A DNA stretch of 64,000 nucleotides from Hyaloperonospora brassicae (GCA_947650285.1 CANTFL010000363.1:310001-374000); one strand, 5' to 3'. Positions 37,537 to 48,182 are shown, counted from the stretch's first letter. Program-made: numbers and translations. The notes: generated by a model from the sequence alone, not told the origin.

Positions 37537-37981
37537 TGTCGCGGCTCACGCCTTGTATCAGTTCGACACAAGATTGTGTGCGCCCGAAGTCACGATTACG
37601 TGGCGAGGAAGCGCAGCGAAGTAGGCAGATCTCGAAGGCTTTGTTAAAGGAAAATGTAGAACTGTATCTAATATTAATAAAAAAATTCGAAAAAAAAGAC
37701 TTGTCTTTGTTTAACTATATTAAACTACAATCTCCTTGGTGGGTTTCTTGTTCGCCACCCATTGCGCGCGTTTAGCAGCGATTGGTGGATACTCTGGTTA
37801 TTGTACCGTAAACATCAACCATCAGGCGGAGCAACCCATCACAGAAATATTATCCTCGGGGGTAATATACCTTCATTCTTACTCCTATCGAGTAATGTCA
37901 ATAAAATATTATCATTATTAATAATGTTCAGAAATTGATACAAAGATAATATTTTATATGTAACGGGCTCACCCCGTTACA
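37537..37981 (-). mobile_element. 5' LTR of the old gypsy copy
   Basis: Runs from tgtcgcggctcacg, following the same accagg primer-site junction as the young copies, to the terminal ccccgttaca. Shared blocks with the young LTR include tggcgagg, aatgtagaactg, ttaaact, ccattgcgcgcgt, gcgattggtgg and taacgggctc. It is 445 bp and strongly diverged at its right-internal part. Confidence 0.75.
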
Positions 37982-38963
37982 CCTATGAAGTATGGAACTT
38001 CAGGGAAGCCTGTTTAAGGCACAAATTTTGACAAAATTTGGCCCTGTGCACTGTTGCACCCCCAGCTCCTGCACATTTGGCTATCAACAACCTCATGTGT
38101 TCTGCCCACAATCGGTGAAATGGCGCACCATCAGGACAATCAATGGCGCTGGGGACTAACAATCCTGTCAATTTCACCTGAGATTGTATTGGCGTGCAGC
38201 TTTACGTTCACTGGAATATATAACGACGGAACCCTCCACCTCTGGCTTATGTTTACGCCTTGGTGCTCACATCGATGAGCCGCGTCAATGGAATCATATA
38301 CGACCTAAATCGCGGAAAGTCGAACACTATCGTCGTAGAGATAGCAAAGAATAGCATTAATTGGATGCAGCTACAGATACCTTACCAGATCAGCCGACGC
38401 GGTCGACTGTCCACTGCTTCGAGAAAGACATTACACACATGATACAATATTTACTGCATATCCTCGACTGCAACGCATGCTTTAGAACGTGCTCGACATC
38501 AGCGCAAAACGACATGCTCTTCTAGCATAAAAGAAACAACCATACGGTATTATATTAGATGATAGAGGCACGCTAACTCCGCTGAAGGGGAAGCTACAAG
38601 TAGCAACGCGAAGTAGCGGCTGACAATCCGCCAATCTACAAAAGATATCGGCTACATGGGGACGCACGGCCACAAGCTCATAGACCAGGTTTGGGTCAGT
38701 TATCGCGTCGCGACAAAAACAATTAAATTTGTATATAATAGGTGTGCACTCGATCTATCTTTAAGCAAGCGGCAATGATGCTATGAAGTGACGAAAACAT
38801 TGGAGCACATCTTATGATCATGTCCGTGTGTCCAAGCGTGCATGACACAGCTTGTTTGTAATTGGATCAGTTAATGGTAAAAGATACAATCATTGCACGG
38901 ATTTTATGCGCATAGCGCCAGCCAAAGGGCGTCAAAACTATCAAGTGTAAAGTTCAATAAACA
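37982..38963. other. Unassigned sequence
   Basis: Only short frames, no motif or repeat recognised. Confidence 0.4.
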
Positions 38964-39050
38964 CTAACAGACGGCGGCGTAGTCCTTCGTTTTGTCGGGA
39001 CCATCCGGGATGGTCCCGACAAAACGAAGGACTACGCCGGCGTCTGTTAG
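38964..39050. repeat. 87-bp near-perfect palindrome
   Basis: Two 43-bp arms with one mismatch (38,974 against 39,040) around a single central base at 39,007. The outer ends read c-ta-acagacg and cgtctgt-ta-g, so a TA target duplication would fit a Tc1/mariner-type miniature element made almost wholly of inverted repeat. No other copy is seen in the window. An alternative is a hairpin formed from a transposon end by template switching. Confidence 0.85.
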
Positions 39051-41580
39051 AGTTACTGGTTGTCTTAGCATTTAATGGATCCATTTTAACCGAGTCACGT
39101 TATTACATGAACGCGCTACGACCGCCAACGGCGTGGGACCAGGAATTACGGGTAATTAGCGCTGTGTTGCCACGCGAAAGTATCGACCACCCGACACAAA
39201 AATATGAGGTGCATGCTTGTTGTTGTGCCAGAGCGAGCTCTACTGAACCTATTAAAAGGCAGCACCTCAGGTGCTCAGCCCCTTACAACTATCGGACTCG
39301 AACGATTAAAACGGCGTTGCTAGCTAGACTAAGGATATACCGGTATTTTGTATACCATATGGACAACAGTTGTGTCTATCTCTCTGTCTGGTTTATATTA
39401 TATTTATTACAATAGATATGATATTTCTAAGCCCGGATGGAAATGTCGGTGGTTGTTCGAGGCTAGCCACCGTCGACGACGCTGAAGAAATTGTACAATT
39501 ACACTGCATTGGCCGCGGGACGAACGTGCATAGCTTTAACATCCGGCGCAGCCGCTCGGCCTGTCGGTATTCAATGTGTGCAAATTGCAATGCAAGGGTA
39601 CGTGCCACGGGTAAAACCGAAATGACCGCTTTGTTGAAGGTGGAACCCAAATATTGGGACATTGGCGTGCTGATGCAATAGTCACTGTCATGAGCGACAC
39701 AAGAATCGTGACGCGCGGGCCTTAAGAATTTAACTGATTACAGATTTATGAATTTTATCAGAAAAACAAAATTGTATATTTTCCCTTTGAACTGAATTCT
39801 ACCTTAGTGTTGGTTAACTAAAAAAAAACCGAAAACCAGCATTGGATTTGTGCAAAAGTCCAGAATTTAGCGCCAGTTCTGAGACTAGTCAACATAGAGC
39901 GGCAATGATCGGGACCACACGATATTTACTGTCAGATTGTATGAAGCTGCGTGATTAATTACGATACTTTCCATTTTAATAAAACCCGTTGGTGTTATCT
40001 CATCGGTCACACGGCTCATTGTTCACTTAGCGACGCACAAGCGCCGACATTGGCACAGCCTATGGAGGCCTCTGCGTAGCCTGTTGTTGGTCCTATCATT
40101 CTCGCAGGAAGCAAAACTCCTTTGGTAATAAGGTATAAGTGTAAATATATATTTATCTGCACGTGATAAGTGAAATATTTATTGACTCAATATTATTTCT
40201 GTGCACGTGACAGTGGATGAGACGCATCTAAAGATCAGTAGACTAAAGACAGCCACAATTAGGTGTATAGGTACGTCGGTCGACTTATTCAGCAATGTTT
40301 TTGGTTAAACCCTATGATTTGCTGTATCTCGCTGACTTCTTAATGACTGCAACTTGTAAAAGAGGGGACATTATGAAGATCGTGTATACCTCGTTTAGAT
40401 TCCATGCAAGTCGATCATGAAGAGTCAGTGCCAGTTCTAATACGCGTGAAGTGGTTTTGTCGTCGTTGTTACTTATATTGCTTTCAGGGTTCGGACAAAA
40501 TGGATGAGCAAGCTGCAAAAACAGGAGAAGGTAAGAAATCGCGTAATAACTGGCGAGATCAGTGAGCGCTGATCTGAGCGATGTATTGTGTATGTTAATA
40601 TTACATACAGGACGTTTTTAGTTAATTCAATCATGCTCCTCAAGTGCAGGTAGAAGCACGTGTTATTAATTATGCTTTGACTTTGCAAGCTCCATGTTTA
40701 AGCACTTTGTCTCATGCATATGTGAGCAACGAGTGATGACAACATAATAATATATTGCTAGCCTCTTTAAAGCAAAATTTATATATGTGGATGATCAAAA
40801 GAAGACAATGACTGCTTCTTTAGCTTCGAAGGTCTTGGTTCGATGCTTTTAAAGGTTTGTTCCGTCACGGATGCGGACTAGCGCCATAATTGCCTTGCAC
40901 CTGATGCCCTTGTCACCTCGAACCGCAGCATTAAAAGTACAAAGAAGTTTAATTTGCCGTTCTATAGGCTTGGCAGTCGCGAGGCATACGTCCGAGTGAA
41001 TATCGTTTAGCGTCGATAATTAAGGCTCAGAAGATACCCCATTCCGCTGTCACCTCGTCACGCGGACTTCCCACAGGCACCCGTCTTGTTGGTACACATA
41101 CGTTTTGCTTCCACCACTGCACCTCTTGACCTTGCACTTAAATTTATAACAAAAGAGTAGATCTATATAAACATAGTTGCAGCAGCGCCTGTCTAAACAA
41201 TGTGTCGCTTCGACAGTTCATTGGTACGGTAAATATCTGCCATGCCAATCATCGCCATTTTAGGGAACAACTTAATTATTTTCTATGATGTTAATCCATA
41301 TATTGAAAGTCATGATATTTTACCCCCATTTTTACTATATATGCCCCCTGGAACATAAACACGGTGTATCTACAACTCATTCGGAATCAATAATGGCAAC
41401 TTTATCAATTATAACTACGCACTATGATTCACTGTATAACTTCACAACTACAACAAGACACTGCTTGATATTTGATGGAGTCGGAATATTTTTTCGAATT
41501 AAAGTATCCTTCAGCAAAGGAGATATTCACTCTTCTTAAATCAAAAGCGCGCAATCTCAAGGTTTTTGTTCTATCTTCAG
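39051..41580. other. Unassigned sequence
   Basis: Frames up to about 100 codons exist (39,107-39,415 and 39,370-39,681, plus), but they overlap in different frames, lack motifs and show no signal peptide. I do not call genes here. Confidence 0.4.
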
Positions 41581-41589
41581 GTCCGACGA

Positions 41590-43352
41590 TAAAAAAGGGA
41601 AAATAATTTTGTGTGCGACCGAGCGATATCATACAAGTCTTTTGCTGTCGAGCAAAAGACCAAGACAAAATGTACAGGATGCGATAAACGACTCATAGCT
41701 CGACAGATCGGTGTTGACAAGATGTGGCAGCTAACGCGACATGAAAAAGCGCAAAACTTTGACATGTCCAAAATACTCGACATGCATTCTCTCGCTAGAC
41801 AGCTAAAAATTGAGCAACAAAGCAAGATCATTGACTAGACACAGCAGGTGTGCGGCCAAAAAATCAGATTCAGCTTCTCAAATATGAGCGTCTAGAGTTC
41901 TGCAGCGTAAGCAGAGACATATATAATGACAAACAGAAAAGGTGCAGAGAGTACTTAAACGGACGTAGGATGATTAATGCGCTGTTCGACGAGCTGCAAG
42001 AAAAAAACTACTGCTTTAAAGCCAGTCTTCACGCCAAGGGTCAAATCTGCCGCATGATGTTTGCAAATCCTCAATCCATCGCTCTTGCTGCAGAGTTTTG
42101 TGACGTCATCGTATCGACCGCACGTACAAGACAAATAAGTTAAAGATACACATGCTTAAATTTTGTCGGCGTCACCCAGTTCTGCAAGCCATTCCTTTTT
42201 TGCACAACATTTATGCCAAGGAAGGACGAGAAGAAGTACGAATGGGCTCTAATCGCTCTATAGAATGTGCTTGAACGTCGAAGAAATGACGAAATTCCGC
42301 CGATTGTGTTAAAATACAACGATTGGGCTCCCTAAAACGCTTGAGTCGCACGTATTTTGTGAATGCGATAAGATTGCTGTGCCGCTGGCACATAAATATA
42401 AATATTGTTTCGAGGTTGAATTTTTTTACGATAGGCGATAATTGGAAGCTGTGATCGCGAACCCGAGCGCTTTCTGCTATGCATCAAGTGGCGAAGTTTT
42501 TGAGGCACAAAAAGACTAATTTCAGACGAAGTACCAATATTTCCCTTTCGTCACACGCTCCCTGGATAAAACGTTGATGAAGGACAACGACAAATTTGTT
42601 GAAGCGTGGGCGGGAGACGTCTTTTACCTTGACTGTTTCAATAAATCTAGAGCTGAGTCAGTACATTCGTACCTGAATCGCTATTTGCGATCGTCGGTTG
42701 GTGATCTTCTCACAGTGCTTCAAAGTCTCTTCTTGTCTATCGAGCACCAAGTGGTGGAGCCGAACAAGATGCACGCTGATAAATTCATGAAACGACCAAC
42801 ATTCGCAGCAGCGCCCATAAAAAGCCAGCTTTGTATAAAATTTTACCTAATGCACTCACTTTCGACCAAGAACGCCATGCATCCACCTATCAATTCTAAT
42901 TTTCGATTGGCCTTGGGCCTACCGTGCAAGCACTCTGCTTAAAAACAAATTAACGGTGACGCACCCTTCACACTAAACGATTTCGACTCGTATTGATGAT
43001 TTGAAAAGTTTATGCCTGCTTCCGCTGCCGGAGATGTGAAAAGGAAAGTTCAAATTGATGACTTGGTACAACATCTAATTATTGTATTCGACTCAGCACC
43101 AACCCATATGAAAACTGATATTCAAGCCCACATCACTGATACAATATTGACAGGTCCTAGCGTTTCGGTGAGAGATACAGTCGAAACAAAACCAGAAGGA
43201 AGGCCATCCTGAGCAACAAACCAGTAAAAAAAGCTGCGAGAACCGTCTGAGTTTGAGTATATCATAGGGTCTGCTATCTTGACTCGGAAGTGCAGTATCT
43301 GCAGACAATATGGGCACAAAAAGCGCTCATGCACCACCTATTCAAGGGTGTA
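41590..43352 (+). pseudogene. Decayed Mutator-like (MULE/FAR1-type) transposase
   Basis: Plus-strand fragments occur in family order. A zinc-binding N-terminal segment has KCTGCDKRL and MWQLTRHEKAQN (41,611-41,838). Then come DIYNDKQKRCREYLNGR and FANPQSIALAAEFCDVI (41,850-42,143), the start of the MULE catalytic domain. FVGVTQFCKPF and FMPRKDEKKYEWAL follow at 42,155-42,250. The C-terminal part has SRAESVHSYLNRYLRSSVGDLL and a SWIM-like GLPCKH (42,574-42,942). A final CSICRQYGHKKRSC zinc knuckle (CX2CX4HX4C) is at about 43,288-43,330. The catalytic middle is full of stops and frameshifts. Nested short frames are not separate genes. No terminal inverted repeats were located. Confidence 0.65.
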
Positions 43353-45456
43353 GGAACAACTAAGTAATGGACAGCGATCGACGAAACGGTCAGAGGAGTG
43401 GGCACAGTAATTCAAGCAGCACTCATTGGTCATGGCGGACAGAGCAACGTGATTTATGTATCGTCAACTGCATGGCTAAAAACACACCAAGAAATTAAGA
43501 AAACAATATAGCAAAACAAAATCGCACCTGCGGGTCGTACTGTACAAGAAATCAGCATGTTTGCAGTCTGCTTCGTTCCCGATCATTGTATAGCTGATGT
43601 AGGGTAGGTATTGCAGCTTACGACACGTTTCTGCTATTCTTGTTATTCTTCGTCTTGGTCCCTTTCTAAGTAAACAGTAAGATTATGTACCAGCATGTGA
43701 TCCAATGAGTACACAACCACGGCACTGAGAAACATCTGTATGACGCAACAAATACTTTTCTGCACTGTCATGTGGCGCCTCTTGCGATCACGCTCGTGCG
43801 CATCTGTCGTTCGCGGGATTCTACATCTCTAGCATCCATCTTCCGTACATTCTAGGCGTGTTTGTCATCTGCTTGACTTCATACGCGAATATTATTATTG
43901 TGGTCAGCTCTAACCGAGAGTATAATCCACTTTTTAGACAATCCGTACATTGTATAACACTTAGATACCCGCTTGTCTTTTGCAGCACTAAATATAATGT
44001 AATATATCGTTTAGCTTTCTCTGCTGATCTCACCTACTAGTTGTAGTACTGCAAACATGATTATATACTAGCTTCTAGATCTCCGTATCTAAATGTTCGC
44101 ACAACTGCAACCTTGGTGGCTCGAATATCCGTGATAACATTGTCGTTCGCTAGATAAACACGCACCATCCCAAATCGCATATTTATAATAGACGTAGGAC
44201 ATTGTTGTACGCAAGATCATTTAGTTATACAATAGCCATACGCGGCGTGTGACCTTGTGCACCGCGCTTTGTGTTACAAAAATATAGGGCACCCTGTATT
44301 GGTCCCAGAGGAAGAATAAGTAAAAATGGGGGGGTGATATTTCATTACCCTAAATTTATTTTAATTGATATACCACTTAAATAAAGTGTATTTCACATAT
44401 TAATTGGTGTGCGTACATCAATTGCGCTCTTGTTTGCTCGTCTCAAACTGGTGCTGATTTTTTGAACTTTATTAGCAAAGCTACAGCTAGTTTTCGGATT
44501 TGTTCTTTGTCTACCCCAACACTCTTGCCCCTCGACCAAACGTGTGCGCATAATGTAGCTTTGACGCGTGCCACGTGAATGCCGTCGACCGTATAACTTT
44601 TCTTCTCTACTCCCGCGCAACCTATGACCGCGCGAGAAGAATACCCTAGGCAAACCCTGCCTGATTTAGGATTCCGCAATGGAGGATTCCCGCCAAAGAT
44701 GGGCGTCCGTAGCCAGGCGCCCGTAATAATTTGCCCGTAAACCGGGTCCATAAGATATTGCTCGAGATCAGCTGTCCGTAAAAATATTGCCCATAATCAA
44801 TTGCCCGAAATCCGAAACCCAGTCTATGGGTGTAAGAAAGAGAGATAGACACCCATGTGCGTTCGTTATCATGTTTATCTGTGCGTAAATGACTGACGTG
44901 AATGAGCCTCGGTTGCGCTTCCGCCCAATGCGTTTGGCCCTTGAAAGGCACCGCTGCATTATGCAGCGGACAAGTCAAGAGCGACGAATAAGGACGCCCA
45001 GCCCGAGGTGGCGACTCGCCTGGAGCCAATTTAGACAAGGCGATGACGCGAGGCGCTGGAGACGCCATCCGGTCGTAGCACCTGTCTCTGGCCGCCGGCT
45101 GCACACGCAACCACCGGATGCGAGCGCAGCACGCGCGAGGTACGATAATACCCCGTTCGATTTTCCAGATGATGGCTTTCGCTGAATGGCCTGTCCGCGA
45201 ATAGGGTTAAGTTATGACTCGTTTGACCTCAAGTGTGAAATTTTGGGAATTATGAAAGAATCTCAGCACATTATGTGCGGGTATTAAGGTTCTTACGAGT
45301 GGCGCTTCTGTGAACATTGTGTAGTTGTGACGTGGTACCGCAATCCCCATCCTGTCGTTCGATTCCGACTGCGTGCGCGTCGGCTTAAGCTCTCAGACAA
45401 TGCGATCTCGTTGTTCAATCTGCCTTTTGCCAAGCCGAGCACGGAACAACAATAAG
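43353..45456. other. Unassigned sequence, ending in the former upstream region of the secreted-protein gene
   Basis: No supported gene. A minus-strand frame of 154 codons (44,646-45,110) has no recognisable motif and overlaps another open frame on the plus strand. Around 44,690-44,810 the words gcccgtaa, gtccgtaa and gcccgaaa recur at short intervals. The last few hundred bases before 45,457 were contiguous with the ORF at 53,451 before element 1 inserted, so any promoter of that gene should be sought here. Confidence 0.4.
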
Positions 45457-45461
45457 CGCTC
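45457..45461. repeat. Target-site duplication of element 1, left copy
   Basis: cgctc immediately precedes the LTR start tgtaacgg and recurs exactly at 53,435-53,439 after the other LTR. A 5-bp duplication is normal for Ty3/gypsy integration. Confidence 0.95.
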
Positions 45462-45850
45462 TGTAACGGGGCACACCCTTGCGTAACTTAACGCAAGGGA
45501 TTTGGGTGCCCCGACGGACGTACACGTGGCGAGCGAGGAAGCGTAGGTAGGGTAAAAGTAGAACTGTTATATTAATAAATTAAGTCTTTAAACTACTGTC
45601 TCTTCGTTTGACTTAATTCAATTATACTAATATAACTGCATGTATGGTGACGTCTCGTCACCACTCATTGCGCGCGTCTTGCGGCGATTGGTGGGTTGAT
45701 ATCATCACGATATCAACCAATGAACAGACCCTTTGGTCGACCATTCAATATCACCACTTTGGTGATATTGTTTAAAGAATATCCATCTTATATTCTTTAT
45801 TGTCACTTTTCCTTAAGTGACAATATCATGTAACGGGCTGCCCCGTTACA
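45462..45850 (-). mobile_element. 3' LTR of element 1
   Basis: 389 bp, from tgtaacggggca to tgccccgttaca, so the ends form a ~12-bp inverted repeat instead of the usual TG..CA alone. The body is a chain of stem-loops (see the LTR of element 2 for coordinates). It differs slightly from its partner at 53,043-53,434, for example in the T-run of the gtcactt stem. Confidence 0.95.
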
Positions 45851-45862
45851 TCACCCCCCCTT
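45851..45862 (-). promoter_or_regulatory. Polypurine tract of element 1
   Basis: On the minus strand it reads aaggggggg-tga directly before the 3' LTR, the expected plus-strand DNA primer site for a gypsy element. Confidence 0.85.
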
Positions 45863-45980
45863 AACTGATAGTCACCGTGTGACTATCGAAATATGGAGGC
45901 CACCCGTTGGCCACCATTGGGACAGGGAGCACTTGTTTGGTCCGTTCCACTCACTTTCCTCTTGACCTCGCATAGTTAAC

Positions 45981-47447
45981 ATGTCTATGCGAGGTGACTC
46001 AAGACCCACACAGCCTGGTGCTGTGCAAGCCTCTGCGGCAGACGACGAAGCGTCTGCCGCCCCTTCTTCGCCTGCAGCAACAGGTGCTGCAGGTGCACGC
46101 GGTATCACACCGCGTGCGCACGATGACCCTGATGTAGAGGTCATCTACTCTGGCGAGTCAGACGTGTCTGACTCGGGCAATGCTCCAGAGGCGTCTCGCT
46201 CACCGGCGACGCCTCAGTATTCGCCAAGACCACTGCCGAACGAACGGACTCGTGATTTGCATCACAGTCTGTTCGGCAGTGATGATGATGATGATCAGGG
46301 TGGTGAGTTCTATTCTTCACCACCGCCGGCTCGTGCGTCTTCGCACGGGCGTGATGACGATGGCGCGAGCCGTCGTCAATCTGGGAGCCGTGGTACCAAC
46401 AAGGGTACCATTGTGAAGCGTGATGAGTTGAAGCCGTGGCGTTTGCCCGAACAACTCATCAATAGCCTGTCTCACGAGACAGGCCAACACCATCGAATAC
46501 CCTTATTCGATGCAACCGAGCTTCACGGCTTGAGTTCCAGCGCGAAGAACTTTCGCGCTGAAGAAGACTTTTATCTCGATGTCTTCCTTAGACATCGATG
46601 GTACAACAGCAACCAAAAGCGTGACAAAACATCGCTTTTGGCTGCGTGGAACGCGTTCGTCCAAAACGTCAAGAATTTTGGACGAGAGGGGTGGCTCAAG
46701 AAACTTGAGGCAACACGCCTCAGGTTCGAACGGCGAACGCCAACCGGTGCTAGGTACCGGTTGCATTGTTTATCTAGTGAGGCAGGCATTCCTTGCCTCA
46801 CATGGGGAGACCCTTGTGCGAGTTGTGTTGACAACTCGCAGCGTGCACATAGGGATGTGTACTCCCTAAATTCGCCCTGGGGAAGGGCACACATCTCGGC
46901 TGAGATGCGTGACGCGATTGCAAACTTGCAATCCGTCTACAAGCGCCTAGGGCGCGTGTTTACCGATGGGCCACGGGACTCATCGGATGGGTCTCGTCAT
47001 ACTGGCGGACGAGACCTTCAACATCCATCAACATCTGAGAGCGGGGCTCCCAGCTGTTCCAAGAGGGTGGATACCCCCGCCACTGGACGAGGTAGCTCGT
47101 CCTTGATCCTGAATCGTCACGGTGATTCAAGATACGCTCCACTAGAAAGCGTTGATCACCGTGAGCATCCACCAAAGGATGTGGTGGAGGAGGAAAGACC
47201 TCCTCCAGATGATTCGGTTCACCATCTCGACCCCTACGAGATGGATCGCGCAGTCGATGAATTGCGCGATGACTTGAAGCACGAGCGCGACCGGCGATAC
47301 GCTTTTACCGATACCGTGCGGAAGAACCGCAAGGATCACGAGGCTGATCGGGCGAGGGATCGCGCCGATTCCAGCTTCAGGTCGAGCTGGATGTCCGCTC
47401 CCTGTCCGGCGAGCTGGCAACAGCTCGCGGGGAGATATCTCGGTTGA
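45981..47447 (+). CDS. Antisense ORF (aORF) of element 1, unknown function
   Basis: 488 codons, starting at an ATG 130 bp inside the left LTR and read opposite to gag-pol, so it would need antisense transcription from that LTR. Residues 1-145 are acidic and rich in Ser, Pro and Ala and are probably disordered (GSDDDDD near 95). Residues about 148-310 look folded, with KPWRLPEQLINSLS, FYLDVFLRHRWYNS, AAWNAFVQNVKNFGREGWL, CLTWGDPCASC and AHISAEMRDAIANLQ. Residues 315-400 are low-complexity and lie opposite the chromodomain. The end is basic and charged (ELRDDLKHERDRR). An old diverged copy at 29,953-31,458 preserves the folded part, which argues for a real protein. I do not recognise the family. 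It could be an accessory or regulatory protein, or a captured host gene. The terminal ~30 codons are probably out of the original frame (see 47,348-47,578). Confidence 0.65.
   Translation: MSMRGDSRPTQPGAVQASAADDEASAAPSSPAATGAAGARGITPRAHDDPDVEVIYSGESDVSDSGNAPEASRSPATPQYSPRPLPNERTRDLHHSLFGSDDDDDQGGEFYSSPPPARASSHGRDDDGASRRQSGSRGTNKGTIVKRDELKPWRLPEQLINSLSHETGQHHRIPLFDATELHGLSSSAKNFRAEEDFYLDVFLRHRWYNSNQKRDKTSLLAAWNAFVQNVKNFGREGWLKKLEATRLRFERRTPTGARYRLHCLSSEAGIPCLTWGDPCASCVDNSQRAHRDVYSLNSPWGRAHISAEMRDAIANLQSVYKRLGRVFTDGPRDSSDGSRHTGGRDLQHPSTSESGAPSCSKRVDTPATGRGSSSLILNRHGDSRYAPLESVDHREHPPKDVVEEERPPPDDSVHHLDPYEMDRAVDELRDDLKHERDRRYAFTDTVRKNRKDHEADRARDRADSSFRSSWMSAPCPASWQQLAGRYLG
46960..47300 (-). CDS. 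pol: Chromodomain of element 1 pol, C-terminal
   Basis: The frame is open from about 47,300 down to 46,960. After a proline-rich linker (VFPPPPHPLVDAHG) it reads QRFLVERILNHRDD, TSYLVQWRGYPPSWNSWEP and VRQYDE, the aromatic-cage fold signature of a chromodomain. Chromoviruses use this at the integrase C-terminus to target chromatin. It has no start of its own and is -1 relative to the preceding integrase frame, so it is probably expressed only by frameshift or is cut off from pol in this copy. The antisense ORF runs through the same bases on the plus strand. Confidence 0.75.
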
Positions 47448-48182
47448 GTTCCGAGGTATCTTATCTGCGCAACCAGACGGATCGTCTGGAGCGCGAACGC
47501 AAGAACTTGATGGATGTTCTTGAACGTGGGGGCTATCTTCATCGGAAGAAGAAGGCTCGTACTGACAGTACGACCTAAGCCTCCCCACGTAAAACGTAGG
47601 ATGCGTGCGCATCCTACGTGGCAATTCGAGTGTGTATGCATTGCCCTTGCGATGCAACACTCGAAATGGCCCAATGTATTTCGGCAGTAGTTTACTACTG
47701 CCGACACTAGTGACTACATGTCCAGGTAAGTTTACCATAGACAGTAGTACTAGGTCGTTAACCTTAAATGAAAGAACATTTGCTCTTCCATTCTTGTCTG
47801 CGTTCCGTTTCTGACGGTCCACCGCATTTGCGGTGGAGTCCTGAACGAAACGGACTACCGCTTCTCGAGTCAGCAGGAAGTTCTCTGCTGACTCTTTGTT
47901 TTGTCTGGCAGTGCGCTTCGTGCGCACTGCTAAGAGATTGCTCTCTTCTTCAGCGAGGTTGTCTTCTTCCTCGCTGACATAATCGTTGGCGATGCTGAAT
48001 ATACCAGCATCGTCATCATCATCCGAATCAATAATAGCGTCTTCGCTATTATTGAGATGATCTTCTTCATCGATGTCGACTTGATCGACATCGGCATCAT
48101 ACGTGACGACGTTTGCGTCGACACGTGATGAGCAAGAGCCAAAACGGTTTTTGCTCGAGCGAGTCCCTCCCCCCTTATCCAA
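47310..48182 (-). CDS. pol: Integrase C-terminal region of element 1
   Basis: The minus-strand frame (open 47,142-48,182) begins in an acidic linker (DADVDQVDIDEE, then a run of Asp). It continues into NVDLAEE-type sequence, LLAVRTKRTARQ and LLTREAVVRFVQDS, then KVNDLVLLSMVNLPG, and the GPY/F module KLLPKYIGPFRVLHRKGNAY with THPTFYVGRLRSY. This module normally follows the integrase core in the same polypeptide and helps DNA binding. Here it is in the -1 frame relative to the core. The old copy has the same -1 relation, so it is not a recent mutation. The last ~50 codons of the open frame are probably not pol, because the chromodomain frame takes over. Confidence 0.75.
47348..47578 (+). other. 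Out-of-frame coiled-coil tail of the antisense ORF
   Basis: In the plus frame -1 to the aORF, the sequence from 47,348 to the TAA at 47,576 encodes a heptad-like, charged helix: LQVELDVRSLSGELATARGE, then RLERERKNLMDVLERGGYL, with a basic end HRKKKAR. In the old copy the upstream and tail segments share a frame, so a small indel in the ancestor of elements 1 and 2 probably separated them. Programmed -1 frameshifting in the overlap 47,348-47,447 cannot be excluded. Confidence 0.5.

Larger units (their letters stand above)
29842..37981 (-). mobile_element. Old, decayed gypsy chromovirus without its 3' LTR
   Basis: Colinear with elements 1 and 2 along its whole internal region, but heavily substituted with many stops and frameshifts. 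The 5' LTR (37,537-37,981) is present on the right. On the left the alignment begins just inside where the 3' LTR should start (tcactgtgtgacaatcga) and the LTR is replaced by R2. It carries a ~527-bp insert (32,886-33,412) and a 96-bp in-place inversion (36,101-36,196). Because it split from the young copies long ago, it serves as an outgroup for judging which reading frames and hairpins are ancestral. Confidence 0.85.

Noticed and set aside
44646..45110. 154-codon minus-strand frame
   Set aside because: No domain or signal peptide, overlapped by an open frame on the other strand, and containing interspersed gcccgtaa-type words. Not enough to call a gene.
47336..47707. Extra minus-strand frame of ~123 codons in element 1, repeated in element 2
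   Set aside because: Its translation shows no family motif, while the neighbouring frame over the same bases encodes the GPY/F module. Repetition only reflects the two copies.
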